A stretch of 64,000 bases of DNA. Origin: Gnetum montanum (taxonomy: Eukaryota > Streptophyta > Gnetopsida > Gnetales > Gnetaceae). Positions within the stretch are counted from its first letter, which is position 1, and the number at the start of each line of letters is the position of its first letter. Both the position numbers and the translations under genes were made by a program. The notes beneath the pieces were generated by a model. The model had not been told where the DNA came from. It saw only the letters and a list, made by a program, of their open reading frames with translations, and did no database searches. This document shows, piece after piece, positions 11,810 to 23,619 of this stretch. The stretch lies in assembly GCA_015680685.1 (NCBI GenBank), contig MNCI01030582.1:700845-764844 (forward strand). The letters are read 5' to 3'.

Positions 11810-12138
11810 ACTTTGAAGCATGAAGTGCAAAGACTCCATCGATTAGCCCAAAATGTTACCATCATAACCATAATCATGATGTCAATATATGGAACTCATT
11901 ATTAACTTTTGACCATTTCCACATGCCCAAATGTAGCCTTTAATCTCTATTATCTCACTATAACCTTATCTCATCAATAAATATTTGGCATGGTTCAACA
12001 CCACAAAATCAAGAACAGAGAGGAAACATTAGTGGTGGACCTACAATGGTATTTTATATTGTTTGTTAATGTCTCTTCAATCAATCCTCCAAACATCAAT
12101 AAAGAGGGGCCAATGAAACAACATTAAGAAAATTCATA
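11810..12138 (+). other. Post-integrase region of element A, right part
   Basis: Continues 4,369-5,167 after element C. With C removed, the frame from 5,043 continues as LKHEVQRLHRLAQNVTII and then meets stops. Otherwise AT-rich and unrecognised. Confidence 0.45.
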
Positions 12139-13474
12139 TTGCAACCCTTTGGCATTCTATTCTTCACCTTTAAAATTGAGGCTAGAATTTTGTTATAAAA
12201 TGTAAGGTTTGTAATCCATCAGTTGCAATCTTGCATATTTCAACTTTTGGGGGCTAAAAAATGCCTTATAAGTTGTTGTAGCCTCACTTCTCAAGTGGAA
12301 AAAGTTATGTCATGTTTATATTTGGGCTTGGAAAGGCTGAAAATGCCTTGGGAATTTCCAAATTTGACATTTTATGGGTTTTATGTGGACCATAGTCACA
12401 TCTATGCTAAATCCACCTACACCCGGTGTTGGAGATGTTGGGTTTTCATTTTCCCAGTAGTGGCCAGTGTAGTTTCTGCAAACCCAACATGGATGACACA
12501 AGGTCAACATTGGAATGGTTGGGATTTTTTGTTCTTCACAAGGCTAGCATTACTCCAAAAATTTCAATGTTGCTCCAATAGTTCTAGCATAGTTTCATGA
12601 TGCTAGCATTATTCCCATGAAGACCAACATAGTTGGGTGAAGCCAATGTAGTTAGAAAAAGTTTGTTTACTATTTATGGTATCTAGTGTAGTTTTGGTGG
12701 CCTATGTGCATCAAAACTTACAAGAATAAGATAACTACACTAGAAATTATGGCCTACCACATGTGTAGATCAAACCAATCAATCAAGAATCATGGTACAA
12801 ATTTGCAACACCAAAACTAGCAACCATGTGACCTATAAAGGTAAATTTCAAACACATTGAATGGTCCTTTTAGTTTAGGAAATTTTACAACCTTTTGTAA
12901 CCTTAAGCACCTAAATAGCTTTTGGTATTTTGTGAGACTTTTGGAGAAATTTGTAAACTAATTGGGCATTTGAGACTTCCAATGTAGTTCCAAAATTCAA
13001 AAACGTTAAACACCTCTTTTACCTCCTAGTAATCAATGTTGCAGATGCTAGCTAAGAAACAGCAAGGATTTTTCACAATTGAAGCTAGGAAGTACTAGGA
13101 TCATGAGGCTGATTGTAGAACACAACCTACTAGCTTCAACAAGCTTCAAGTTTCATTTGTGCAATTCCCTGTGCATTTAGGCACATCACTTGTACACATT
13201 TGAACTCTTTATTTTTAATATTTTATTATTGTAATAAAGTTTACAATTTATTTTTTGTGCAAGTTATCACAATTTTACTTCATGCATTTTTTCTTAGATT
13301 GGATATGCATTATTTCTTTAAGTTTATTTACCCCTGTTTATACTTCCTAAGTCCTTGGGTGATCAACAAGACCATCTAGGATACCTTGGAATCTCTTTCT
13401 TGGAGGCCCTTGGGATCCAAGGTTAAAACTATTCTACCTGGAATTTTCATTTTTACCAACAATCAAATTTTTCA
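12139..13474 (+). repeat. Element A 3' LTR
   Basis: Aligns throughout with the reverse complement of 47-1438. It begins TGCAACCC and ends AAATTTTTCA. It is in the same orientation as the pol gene at 1,450-4,368 and lies after it, so it is taken as that element's 3' LTR. The exact ends are estimated from where the alignment stops. The open frame at 12,223-12,600 inside it has no counterpart in the other copy. Confidence 0.65.
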
Positions 13475-13800
13475 AGAACTACAAATAACAAATTCAGGCT
13501 TGGGGAAAAGCAATGTTGAGGAAGTCATTAAAAATCTTGATAACACTAAGCTAAATTCAATGTATCAAGTTGTTACAACTCATATTAATCATGGGAGGTT
13601 CTCCTAATAGCTAGCAATAGATGGATTCCAAGTCCAAAGAATAGAAAAGATCTATTAGGAAGCTGAGCAATTAGATAACAAGTAGCAATTATATGAAGAA
13701 AACATGAGGAGATTGCAACCTTAAATTCTTATAACTAATGTAATTTCCTAAAGCTAATATAAAAATCCCAGAGTAGATTTGATGAAGGGGGAAAGGATTT
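13475..13800 (+). pseudogene. C-terminal remnant of a B-type extra ORF
   Basis: Encodes GLGKSNVEEVIKNLDN, HINHGRFS and QLYEENMRRLQP, matching the end of the long ORF just before the 3' LTR of element B (GLGESSTKSLK, LINHGRLS, QLYEENVRRLQ at 26,240-26,470). A purine-rich tract (gatgaagggggaaagg, about 13,780-13,796) follows. It is therefore the 3' end of another B copy, cut by the insertion of element A. Confidence 0.65.
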
Positions 13801-13826
13801 TTTGGAGAAAACAACTTGTAAATACT

Positions 13827-14548
13827 ATTTCTTATCATATCAATTTAACTAGGTTTCATCTCTCTTTTACCTTTCATCTCTTAGATAGTATTTTATGTCA
13901 AATAGTTTTCCCTATTTTTTCTAGCTTAAATATTGTATAGCCACGTATGAATGGATTGCTATTTTTGGAATAAGTTAGTTTATCAATGAGAAGAGATTTA
14001 ACTTAATCTTATTATTCTAATCGAATGAGATAGCTTATACAAGTGTCAATTCTTAATCAGTTTAGCATAGAAATATTATCATTTTTATACAATTCTAAGC
14101 TTCACAAATAATTTTATTTCCTTAGCTCCCTACATTGTTTAGAAAAGCTTTTGTGGTTACACATTAGAAAGCTAACTAATAGTTAGCTTAGAATTTAAAA
14201 TTAATGTTTTCTATAAAACTGTTCATTTGTTATTTGTATGTTATGCAAGGATTAAGGCTAGGCTTATAAGAGAGCTATTTCATTTCTTTATTTTTGTTAA
14301 GAAACAACTAAAAGGGGCAATCCCTAGTTATATGTTAAATAGTAATTCTTTAAAAATATTTTACCATTTCTCATGAATAAACTTTTAGTATAAGTTACAC
14401 CTAGCCATATTGAACTCATTAAAAATCAATAGGGACTATGTGGGAGTATCTATGTCTTAGCGATACTAGAGACTAGCAACCACCTAAAAAAAGTTATATC
14501 CAACTTGTTCTTTGTGGTAGAGTTATTCTTGATTCTACTATAATAGCT
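13827..14548 (+). repeat. Element B 5' LTR (shared with an upstream B copy)
   Basis: Aligns with 26,550-27,290. Similarity begins further upstream because the coding end of another B copy precedes it, so the left boundary is inferred from the purine tract and TGTAAA start; similarity stops at CTACTATAATAG (14,548). Typical CA end is not visible. About 720 bp. Confidence 0.6.
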
Positions 14549-14551
14549 TAA

Positions 14552-14571
14552 TTGGTGCTACAAGGAGGGCT
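14552..14571 (+). promoter_or_regulatory. Candidate element B primer-binding site
   Basis: ATTGGTGCTACAAGGAGGGC lies 4 bases after the LTR similarity ends, where the primer site should be. TTGGTGCT resembles the TGGCGCC start of many plant sites but I cannot assign a tRNA. Confidence 0.35.
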
Positions 14572-15080
14572 TTTTCTTGTTGATACGTATTAAGCCTTAT
14601 TTAATCATATTAGGTAGAAGTAGGTTATAAGAAAATTACCAAAATACATTAAGCTCATGAGTGGTTCCTTAGATAAACAAGAAGATTTTAAAAGTTCAAC
14701 AAGTACATTTGAACTTAGGACTAGAACTACATTAGAAGAAACTAAAGCCATATTTAGAAATTTTAAGTAGTGGAATCAAGACACAACATACTATGACAAC
14801 ACCTTTAATTAAGTACTTGTCTTTTAAAAGGAAAGCTAAGTTTAAAATAGGATCACCAAGTGGAACTCATAGTTTATGAATAATGGCTAATCCACTCCCT
14901 ATCAACCCATTTTAGCTACCCACACATTTGGTTTTCAATGCTTATTATGAAATTACCAAAATAGCTTACAAGCATCTTCTAGAACCATCATTTCTAGTAA
15001 ATCTTGTCTAGCAAAGGAATATTTACATCCTATTTGAGCTAGGCCTTGTTCATGCAAATATTGAACATCAAAATCAAGCA
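14572..15080 (+). other. Element B leader
   Basis: Between the primer site and the recognisable gag. Short charged open pieces with many stops; no domain recognised. Confidence 0.4.
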
Positions 15081-15089
15081 TGCTAATTA

Positions 15090-15530
15090 TTCATAGGTAA
15101 CCTTAGGGACATGGAAAAAATTTGATATTCGAACATGTCAAATAATAGTATCACTAGTTGGGATGATATGAAAATCTTATTTTTGGCTCAGTTTGGTACT
15201 CAGATTAAGCAACATTAGCTATATAGTGGTCCAGTAAAATGAAGTAGAGAAATAAGGAATTAGTGAGAGAGTTTAATATAAAATTTCAAAGATTGTATGG
15301 CCTATTCAAAACTCAATTCTAAACAAACACTGAAGTTTTAAGAGATACTTATTAAAATGCTATAGATCCTAGAATCTGAATTTAGCTATAAAGAACTCCA
15401 AATATCAATACTTTAGCAGACCTTTATAGTGAAGCTACAAAATTAGAAAGACATTTGAATTTAATCCCTAATAATACACATCCTTCCATGAAAGAGATTC
15501 AAAATGGAATGTTTCTTATCCAAAATTATT
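15090..15530 (+). pseudogene. Element B gag
   Basis: Retrotransposon gag core read across frames: NSITSWDDMKILFLAQFGTQ, then NKELVREFNIKFQRLYGLF and INTLADLYSEATKLERHLN. The pattern WDDLK...LFxxQFGT...REFNxxFQRLYG is typical of plant Ty3/gypsy gag. Several stops and frameshifts disable it. Confidence 0.75.
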
Positions 15531-16160
15531 ATCTTTAATTAGTGATTTTATAGAATTTTGAAATAAGGAATATAATAAAGACAAACTCTTAAAAGAGATG
15601 TTAAATAAAATTATCAAATAAGAAAAGGCTATGTCAAAATTAAAAATAATGGAAAATAGAAAATTTAGACAAGTTAAAAGGTTAAATATTTAAGCTGAAC
15701 TTAAAGATACTAAAGCAAATAAATATTTTGCTAATTCTAATTTGATAGAATTTGAATAAAAGTTTAAGGGAATTGCACACCTAGGAGTTCATTACATAGA
15801 AAGGCCATCTAGTGATGAGGCATCTAAAGGACCAAAATCAAGATACTCATCTAATGACTTTTTTAATACTAATAAGGAGCCTAGATATGAACTTAGGATT
15901 TCCAAAGAAAAAATAACAATACCCAAGCCTACTAGAAAATGCAAATTTTTTGAAGACAAACAAAAATCAAAGGAAAAAACTTAATTGAATAAAGAACATA
16001 ATCAAGATCCCTCCCTAAAATGTTTACAAAATTAGAATTTTATGGTGAAGGGAAGTATGACACAGTAGAGTATTTGAAGAGGATTAAAGCTAATATTAGC
16101 CTATATCAATTATTTAAAATGGAAGGCTACTCTAAAAGGATTTCATAATAGATTACAAAT
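15531..16160 (+). other. Element B gag-protease linker
   Basis: Lys/Glu-rich degenerate coding stretch (EAMSKLKIMENRKFR-like, then LGVHYIERPSSDE and KPTRKCKFFED). No zinc knuckle seen. Probably the C-terminal part of gag and a linker. Confidence 0.45.
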
Positions 16161-16169
16161 AAAAAGAAG

Positions 16170-16620
16170 GTGAGCAATATCGCTACAAACTATATTTATA
16201 ATAATGATAAATCTATTAGCAAAACACAAGTGGTAGCTACCAAAGATGTTCCTCCTTTCTTATTAAATCTTAAGACAAAAGGTATATATCTACATAATTC
16301 TTCAATTGATTTAGAAGCTTCTTTGCCATTAATGCCCTTGTCAATATGCACAAAACTAGGACTAAAACTAGAGTAATTAGATAAAAAAATTGTTAAACTC
16401 AACAAAAGTAGAGGCAAGATAATAGGCCAACTACCAAATATATTACTCCAACTAGCTTTAGATCCAAGGATCAAAAGTAGAGTTACTATCTAAGTAGTTG
16501 ATATCCCCAATTATTATAGCTTATTATTAAGTAGATGTTGGAGTTGAAATTTTTCTGGATACATAACTAAAAACTATTCACAGATGTGGTTGCCATGAAA
16601 AGGAGAACTAAATCAAATTT
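16170..16620 (+). pseudogene. Element B aspartic protease
   Basis: Retropepsin-like: PPFLLNLKTKGIYLHNSSID, LEASLPLMPLSICTKLGLK, later VVDIPNYYSLLLSR. The active-site DSGAS is altered to DLEAS. One stop after LGLKLE breaks the frame, then coding-like sequence continues to about 16,620. Confidence 0.7.
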
Positions 16621-16740
16621 CTAAATATAGTAAGCCATTGATGACTAATAATGTAACTTCAAATGGAAAAAATAAGAGAATTAAATCAAGGAAAGTTGAA
16701 TTAGAAGTTAGCTCAATTCGAGAAATATAAATTATGCATT

Positions 16741-17165
16741 TTGAAAATCAATCAGAATAACTCTGGCAATTATATTTCGATGAAGCTTGTAATTCTAAAG
16801 GATCAAGAATTGATATCATTCTAATTAGCCCAAGAAATAAACTGAAATTAAAGATATACAATTGGAATTTCCTTGAACTAATAATAGAGATAAATATGAA
16901 GCTCTATGTAGGAGGTTGAGAATGGCTCATGAAAAAGGAATTCTAAAATTAGAGGTTAAAAAAGACTCAAAACCTATATGTGATCACGTTAGAGGGAAGT
17001 GCAATGTTAAGAGCTCATTCCTTAAGACCTATAAAAAATGGCAATGAGACTATTTAAAAATTTTATGGAATATAATATTAAAAAAATCCCAAGAGAAAAG
17101 ACTCAGAATGCTAAAGAACTTGCAATGGCAACTTCAACTTAGGACTTGTTAAGGGTAGCTAAATG
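16741..17165 (+). pseudogene. Element B archaeal-type RNase H, upstream of RT
   Basis: Reads LYFDEACNSKGSRIDIILIS (first Asp), then after a frame change NNRDKYEALCRRLRMAHEKG (catalytic Glu), LEVKKDSKPICDHVRGKC (second Asp) and IPREKTQNAKELAMATS. These are the ordered motifs of the extra RNase H of Tat elements. Its place here, between protease and RT, differs from element A, where it follows the RT-linked RNase H. Confidence 0.75.
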
Positions 17166-17529
17166 CCATACAATTATCATTAAATTACAATCAAAGCTAA
17201 CAATACCTAATAATGAGGAATTTTTTCAAGTATTTAAAAATGATAATGAAATAATTTGATCCTTTTGAAATCTGAAAGAATTCAAAAGTCACATTTATAA
17301 AAAGGCTAATTTAAAACCAAAAGAAAGAGGAATACTTCAAAAAGGTATTACAATTAGAGGAAGAATTTAAACAAAAACTAGTAAAAGGATTAGATGTTCA
17401 AAACCCTGAAGATCAAGCCCATGAGATGATAAATTAAGGATTCCAAGACATTCAAAAGTGCCTTAATATTAGGAAAAAACTTCAATCAAACATAGAAAGG
17501 AAAATAATACAAGTTCTTAAAGAAAATCT

Positions 17530-18250
17530 GAACAATTTTGCTTGGTCATATGATCATTTGAAGATCTTTGATTCCAACATTATGACTCATAAAATTCCTT
17601 TGAAAAAGTATTGTAAGACAATTAAACAAAAGCTAAGGAAGTTTAATCCAATTTTTGAACTAGTAATGAAAGTTGAAAGCAAGAAATTATTAGGTGTTGG
17701 CATAAAATATCCAATTGAATTCTCAAATTGCATAGCTAATTTAGTACCAATCAAAAAAATGAATGAAGATATAAGGCTATATGTTAATTTTAGGAACTTA
17801 AATGAATATTCAATGAAAGATAGGTACTCACTCCCAAGAATTGATGAAATGCTAATAAAGATATCAGGATGTTGATTATACTCATTCCTAGATAAATTTT
17901 CAAGTTATAACCAAATAATAGTAGATAAAGATGACAGATTTAAAATAGCATTCATCACTAAATGGAGAATGTTTGCATTCAAGAGAATGCCCTTTGGCCT
18001 ATCCAATGTATGGGCTACTTTTCAACAAGCTATGGATATAGCTTTCAAAGGACTCATTGGCAAAATTATGGCTATTTATTTAGATGATATTACAATGTAT
18101 TTGAGGCTTGAGTCAAATCATATATTTCACTTGAAGCAAACATTCAACAGATGTAAGGAATATAATATATATTTAAACTGCAAAAAGTTTTTTTTTTGGA
18201 GTAAAATCAAGTAGTCTACTTGGGCATTTAATTTTCTAGAAGGGGATAAC
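17530..18250 (+). pseudogene. Element B reverse transcriptase
   Basis: Ordered blocks: FAWSYDHLKIFD, MTHKIPLKK, ANLVPIKKMNEDIRLYVNFR, DRYSLPRIDEML, FAFKRMPFGLSNVWATFQQA, GKIMAIYLDDITMYL (catalytic YLDD) and YNIYLNCKKFFF. Two open pieces (17,558-17,875 and 17,969-18,214) are split by a TGA and a frame change; a ten-T run at 18,188-18,198 goes with a frameshift. Confidence 0.88.
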
Positions 18251-18760
18251 TATTGATCAAGCTAGAATTAAAGCCATTCAAGATATAGAACATCCTACAA
18301 ATTATAAGGCATTGAGATCTTTGTTTGGGAATGTGAACTTTTTCAAGAAATTTATTTCTAAATTTACAAAAATAATAAAACTTCTTTCACAAATATTTAA
18401 AAAGGATGTTGAAGTAAGAAAGACTAAAGAATCACTTGAAGCTTTGGATCAAATTAAGAAAGCCATTTTGGAAGCCCCATATCTAATGAAACCAAAATTA
18501 AGAGAATATTTTTGGTTATATGCTTTTTCTTGAAAGGATTCATTGGCTACAGTATTGACACAAAATGATGGAACTAAAGAAAAACCAATTCAATTTTTTG
18601 GTTATCAATTAAAATAAGTTGAAATAAACTACTTTAGATTAGAAAAATAAGCATTTTTATGATTAAATATTTAGGATATTTTAAGTATTATTTACAAAAT
18701 ACTTTGGTTCATACCATGACTATAGAGCTAGTTGTAAGGTCATTCCTATCACAAAATGAA
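18251..18760 (+). pseudogene. Element B RT connection and degenerate RNase H
   Basis: Connection: KAIQDIEHPTNYKALRSLFG, NFFKKFISKFTKI. RNase H: REYFWLYAFS, KDSLATVLTQNDGTKEKPIQ, YFRLEK. The catalytic Asp of the first RNase H motif is replaced (WLYAFS where active enzymes have YTDAS-like sequence), so nuclease activity would rest on the upstream aRNH. Confidence 0.75.
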
Positions 18761-19039
18761 ATTGGACTCAAGAGAGATAACTAGATAATCAAACACCAAA
18801 AATTTAGTTTCATTTTGGATACTTGCAAAACAATAAAGAATATGAGATTAGCTAGGATGATCACAAAAGAATCTGGACAAGAAGTGCTAGCCTTTCTTGA
18901 AGTTATAGATCGATACAATGACATAGTAAAGTTTCTCATTAGTCAAGTATTTCCCAAGAATTTATCTAAAAGAAAGAAAATAGCTTTCATGATAAAGACC
19001 AAGAAATACATTTATACTCAAGGAACCCTATATTGAAAG

Positions 19040-20165
19040 GATTTTAGAGATATTCTACTAGAAAGTGTACCAAATAAAAAAATTCAAGACATATTGAAGT
19101 AATTCCATAATCATCAGGGCCTATATTATGAATCTCCTAGGACTAGAATGTAACATATATTGAAGTATCATTTCTATTATCTGATGATATACAAGGATGT
19201 GAGAGATAAGATTTTAACCTATCACAAGTGTCAAATACATAGACCAAAATCGAAAAAAGCTAATGTTCCTTTAAAACCAGTAATAATTGATAAACCTTTT
19301 CAAATGTGGTGATTAGATTTTATAAGAGCAATTTCCTCATCTCAAAAAGGCCAAAAATTTATTTTGACAATTATCTATCATTTTACTAAATAGCCAAATG
19401 GTAAAGCTCTAAGGAAAATGGTGTCACATGATGTCATTATGTTCCTTAAGCAATATATCATCAATCAATTTGGGATGCCATAATCATTTGTTACTAATAA
19501 TGGCATAGCTTTCCAATCAACTAATTTCAAAAGATGGGCTTCAAAGAAATCAATCTTGTTCTATTCATCCTCAAATTATTATCCACAATGGAATGGTTTG
19601 GCTAACTCAACAAATAAAAAATTGATCTTTTACATCAAACATTCCATGGATAATAATCTTGGAGAATAGCATGAACTATTGAAGGAGCTCTATGGACTGA
19701 CAAGATTAGGATAAAGAAATCTATAGGGACTACATCATTTAGCTTAGTCTATGGGTTTAGTGCTCTAATAACAAACATGGTTGTCTTTGGAAATTGAATT
19801 TATGGTAAATTATACCCCAAAATTAGACAAAAAATATGCTTTGATGACTTTATTGTTAAGAAGAGAGGTCAAAATTAATGAATTTAGGGATAGGCTATCA
19901 CAAAATGCAGCATTAATGAAGAGATTGTTTGATCACTAAGTAGGACCAAAGGCATTTAGAGAAGGAGATTTGGTTTTATTGTGAAAAGTTAACAAGAAGG
20001 ATAAAACAAATAAATATTTAGCTATGTGGGTTGGATCATTTTTGATCAAGTACCAAGTGGCTAAAAATACCTTTAAGCTTACTCAACTAGATGGATAGGT
20101 GTTGAGCTATCTGTTTAACACTCTTCATCTGAAGCATTATTTTAGGAAACCGCCCACTTAGAATA
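19040..20165 (+). pseudogene. Element B integrase
   Basis: Zinc region degenerate (FHNH, then YHKCQIHRPKSK), core LDFIRAISSSQKGQKFILT, VTNNGIAFQ and NGLANSTNKKLIF, then VGPKAFREGDLVLL and HLKHYFRKP at the end. Of the DDE triad only the first Asp remains; the second is Asn and the Glu is Asn. Multiple stops and frameshifts. Confidence 0.8.
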
Positions 20166-20267
20166 ACTAAATAATGGAAAACCAATTTGTAAATATATAC
20201 ATAATAACTAATTTTCTTAGGACTAGATAGAAAGCTCAAGCAAGACTATAAAATCCATAACTATATT

Positions 20268-20721
20268 ATGGCTGGAAAACCAAGGTCGATGCTAAAAAGA
20301 AGATTGTTTGCGAATCCAAGTAAAGTCAAGATGAGAGTGAGGCCTTTCATTTCATATCTATCTATGTGCTACCCTAAACATGTATAGAGGATATTTTATA
20401 GAAATGTCTCTCATGGAGCAACGTATAATTTTCCATTCATGACTTGGCTCGCTAATGAATTCTCCACACTCATAGGTGGTAAATCAATCCAAATCCAAGA
20501 GTGGGTTAAGTTTTTGAAGTATTCAAATCTCTCACAAAGAGAAAGCATTAATGAGGAAAGTCCAAATCAAGTTTTCAATTATTAGGATATATTAATGAAT
20601 CATCCTAAACATGACACTAAAGGAAGGCTCGAAAGTTCACAAAAAGAGCTAGAAGAAGAAGAACCCATGAAAGATGCAAGTTTTGAGGAACCAAGGATGA
20701 ATAGGATTGAGGTAATATGAC
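20268..20721 (+). pseudogene. Element B first extra ORF, about 150 codons
   Basis: Begins with ATG 20,268 (MAGKPRSMLKRRLFANPSK), contains YNFPFMTWLANEFSTLIGG and IQIQEWVKFLKYSN, and ends in an acidic tail (QKELEEEEPMKD). Only two internal stops, each a TAG that could come from CAG. Lies about 100 bp after integrase. I do not recognise it. Confidence 0.5.
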
Positions 20722-20829
20722 ACAAACTACTACACCTGCTCAAGTGATGACTGAGCTTGAGTATGATGGAGCCCTAGAATGAAAATTTCTAAGGAAATTC
20801 ATAATTACTATATAGTGTTGTCCAATCTC

Positions 20830-21760
20830 ATTAGCTTAGCTTTAATTAGCTTATTTTCAAATTTTTAGGATAGGGGTTTTTCATCTCTGTTAAGTCTTAA
20901 GCTATAGATATTTTTCCCCACAAAAATATTTAAGCTTGTACTCAGTCTATCTATGATTATACATAAACATTGCATGAAGCAGGTTGTTTTTAATTTGGGG
21001 AAAATGTTACTACAACTATTACCACTTTTGCAAAATAGTGATGAGTTATATTATCAAGCTATGTTTCTATGATATGAGAAATTAAGTCCTAAGCTAAAGA
21101 AAAGTTTCAAAGGAAAGTGTTGGCAGAAATGAAAGAAGGATTAGTATCATTTTTACTTAAGTTATTCTTTGAAGTATGAAATTTTAAGGCCTAGTAGTCT
21201 ATGGTAGCATTTCAGCCATTAATAGAGTAGGGCTTAAGTTTCACTTCTTGAAAACTTAATTGTGCGATACTATTGAGTTAAGACACACTATGTTCATGGT
21301 CAAAAAATCCCAAAAAAATCATGGAAAATGTTTTAGTAGAGACACTACACAAATTAAGGGCTTCATGATCAAAATTTTTAAATCCATTATGCTCTGTTGA
21401 TTACATAAGCTTATAAAATTTCTAGATAATTTGAAGAACTAGGGTTTTAAGTTTAAAATCAACACTGCATGAGAAAACTAAGCTAGCCATCAAAGATAGA
21501 TTTTTCACAAGTTAAGCTGGCACTAACATGCACTCTATTTATCTATTAGCCAAGTTCAAATCGATGAAAATGAAGTTATAAAGTCTATGAATCAGCTTTA
21601 TCATAATAGGCATTGGAAAAAACAAGTTAGCACTAACAGAAATCCTCGCTTAAAGAAAAAAAGGGCTTTATTTAAATTTGAAAAGGGATTTATAAAAGTA
21701 TGTTTGCTACATTAGCTTGTTAACAAGAAATTTTAATTTGGCAAAGGCCATGGAAATTTG
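20830..21760 (+). other. Element B untranslated stretch
   Basis: AT-rich sequence after the first extra ORF, with no supported coding region or repeat unit recognised. Confidence 0.4.
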
Positions 21761-21769
21761 CTTAGTAAA

Positions 21770-23400
21770 ATTAACTCTACTAATGTAGAAGAGGTTCATA
21801 GAGTTTATAAGTGGCTCTATAAAGATTGCCTTGTTTGGCTCTGCCACATAAGCTTAATGACCTAATAGAGTTGACCTTGGATTCTACAAGTGAACTCAGA
21901 AATAGCTCTACCATATCACTTTGGAGGTTTAGAGCATTATTTGTAGAGCCAGAATTCTAATTCATGAAAGAGCCTATTTTCTATTTTGCTACGTTAGCTT
22001 ATTCTTATGTCGAACATGCTTATGAGCCAAAGAAGTACCTCTACAAAGTGGTTCTATAGGCACATTAGTAGAGTGTATTGAGATAAGCTCATTTGAAGGA
22101 TTGAACTTTAGCTATACATATAATTCCACTTCTAACTATGCCAAGTCATCTCCTTTCAGATGAAAAGTTTCACAAAGTTCTAAAATAGCTTTATTAAAAA
22201 TACCACTTTTCAGCCCTACCACATAAGTTGTTAGTGTTGATCTATAGAGTTGAAAAGAGGTTCTACAAAATCATTCTACAAGCCCCATCATTTCTATACC
22301 ATGTAGACTCTCATATAAAATAGCCCTATAGAATTGAAAAGAAACCTTATAGAATGGCTCTATCACATCAGCTTTCTCTTCTAGTAAATAACTTATGGAG
22401 TGAAGAAGTAGTTCTATCAAATGATTCTATAGAAAAGAGCTTATTTTTAGTTCTGCCATGTCAACTTTAAATAATGAGCGTAGTTCATAGAATTGAAATC
22501 ATGCTTTGCAAACAAGCTTACTTTTGGTTTTACCATGTAAGTGCTAAGAGAAAAGGATGTAGTTTGTAAGGTTAAAATTTGGCTCTCCAAAACAACCCTA
22601 TTAATAGCTAACAACACATTGGAAGATTGTGAGAGATATTCAACCATTTTTACAATGTCAGCTTGTACAACCAATTTTGTGATGAGAAAAATTAACTCTA
22701 TAAATGAATCTCAAAATCAAATCTACATAGCCATGTCATCAAAATATATTGAAGGCACATTGTAGAGTTAGAATCCAACTCTAAAAGGAAGCTAAAAACA
22801 ACTAACAACATCAACTCTACATAGTACAAGCTCATAGAATAAAAAACTAACTATATGGAGAAGATTTAAAATCATTACATGAGCCATATTAGTGGATCCA
22901 AAATATAATAAAGCTCTAGGGTAATTCCATAAGGCATACACGCACTAAAGGAGTTTTTGAAGAAGCATAAAAGCCATGTAAGCCCAAGATAAAAGAAAAG
23001 CCTATAGAATCAAGAAGTGGTTCTTTAAATTGGCTTCATAATTTATTCTACCATTTCAAGCCTTTGTAGAATGAGCCATGTTAGACTCCTTTATAGAGTA
23101 GAATTATAGAATGTAAAAAATGGTTTTACAAACAGGCCCTGAAATGATTCTACAAGCCACATCAAACCTCATTATGGACCTACCAAGAATTATGCACATG
23201 CTCATTTTATTTTTAATTGAGCTTAGCAAAAGACATGGTGTGACATGATTCTATAAAGAGACTTAAATTTACTCTACCATGTTAGTTTTCTTTATAGAAC
23301 AAATTTTTAAAGCTTAAATTTAGCTCTACAAACAAGTTTAGAAAAGGCTCTAATAGCTAACAATAAATTGAAAATTTAAATCCTTAAGCCTTAATTGAAG
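21770..23400 (+). repeat. Degenerate repeat array inside element B
   Basis: A diverged module recurs: a CTCTACCACATAAGCT-like start, then TAGAGTTGA, then GGTTCTACAAA. Examples begin near 21,836, 22,207, 22,357, 22,447, 22,522, 23,040 and 23,272. Spacing is irregular (about 75 to 370 bp). Tandem repeats between integrase and 3' LTR are known for Tat-lineage elements. Confidence 0.5.
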
Positions 23401-23619
23401 TAGCTCAACCAAATTAAAGCTTGTGACAAGTATCGAGAGCCAAATTGAATAGTCTATTCAAAGTGAGTCAATGAAAGAACAAAGCTAAAGATATTAATAA
23501 GCAAGATTTAGACAAATTTTGAACATGAAACCATTATAAAACAAAGCTTAGAGTTATAGAGATAAGAACTGAGCAAAGCCACCATTGAAATAAGAAGAAA
23601 CATCTCCAAGGTCTCCTTT

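Noticed and set aside
12223-12600. 125-codon open frame
   Set aside because: Lies within the element A LTR and is not open in the related copy at 47-1438.
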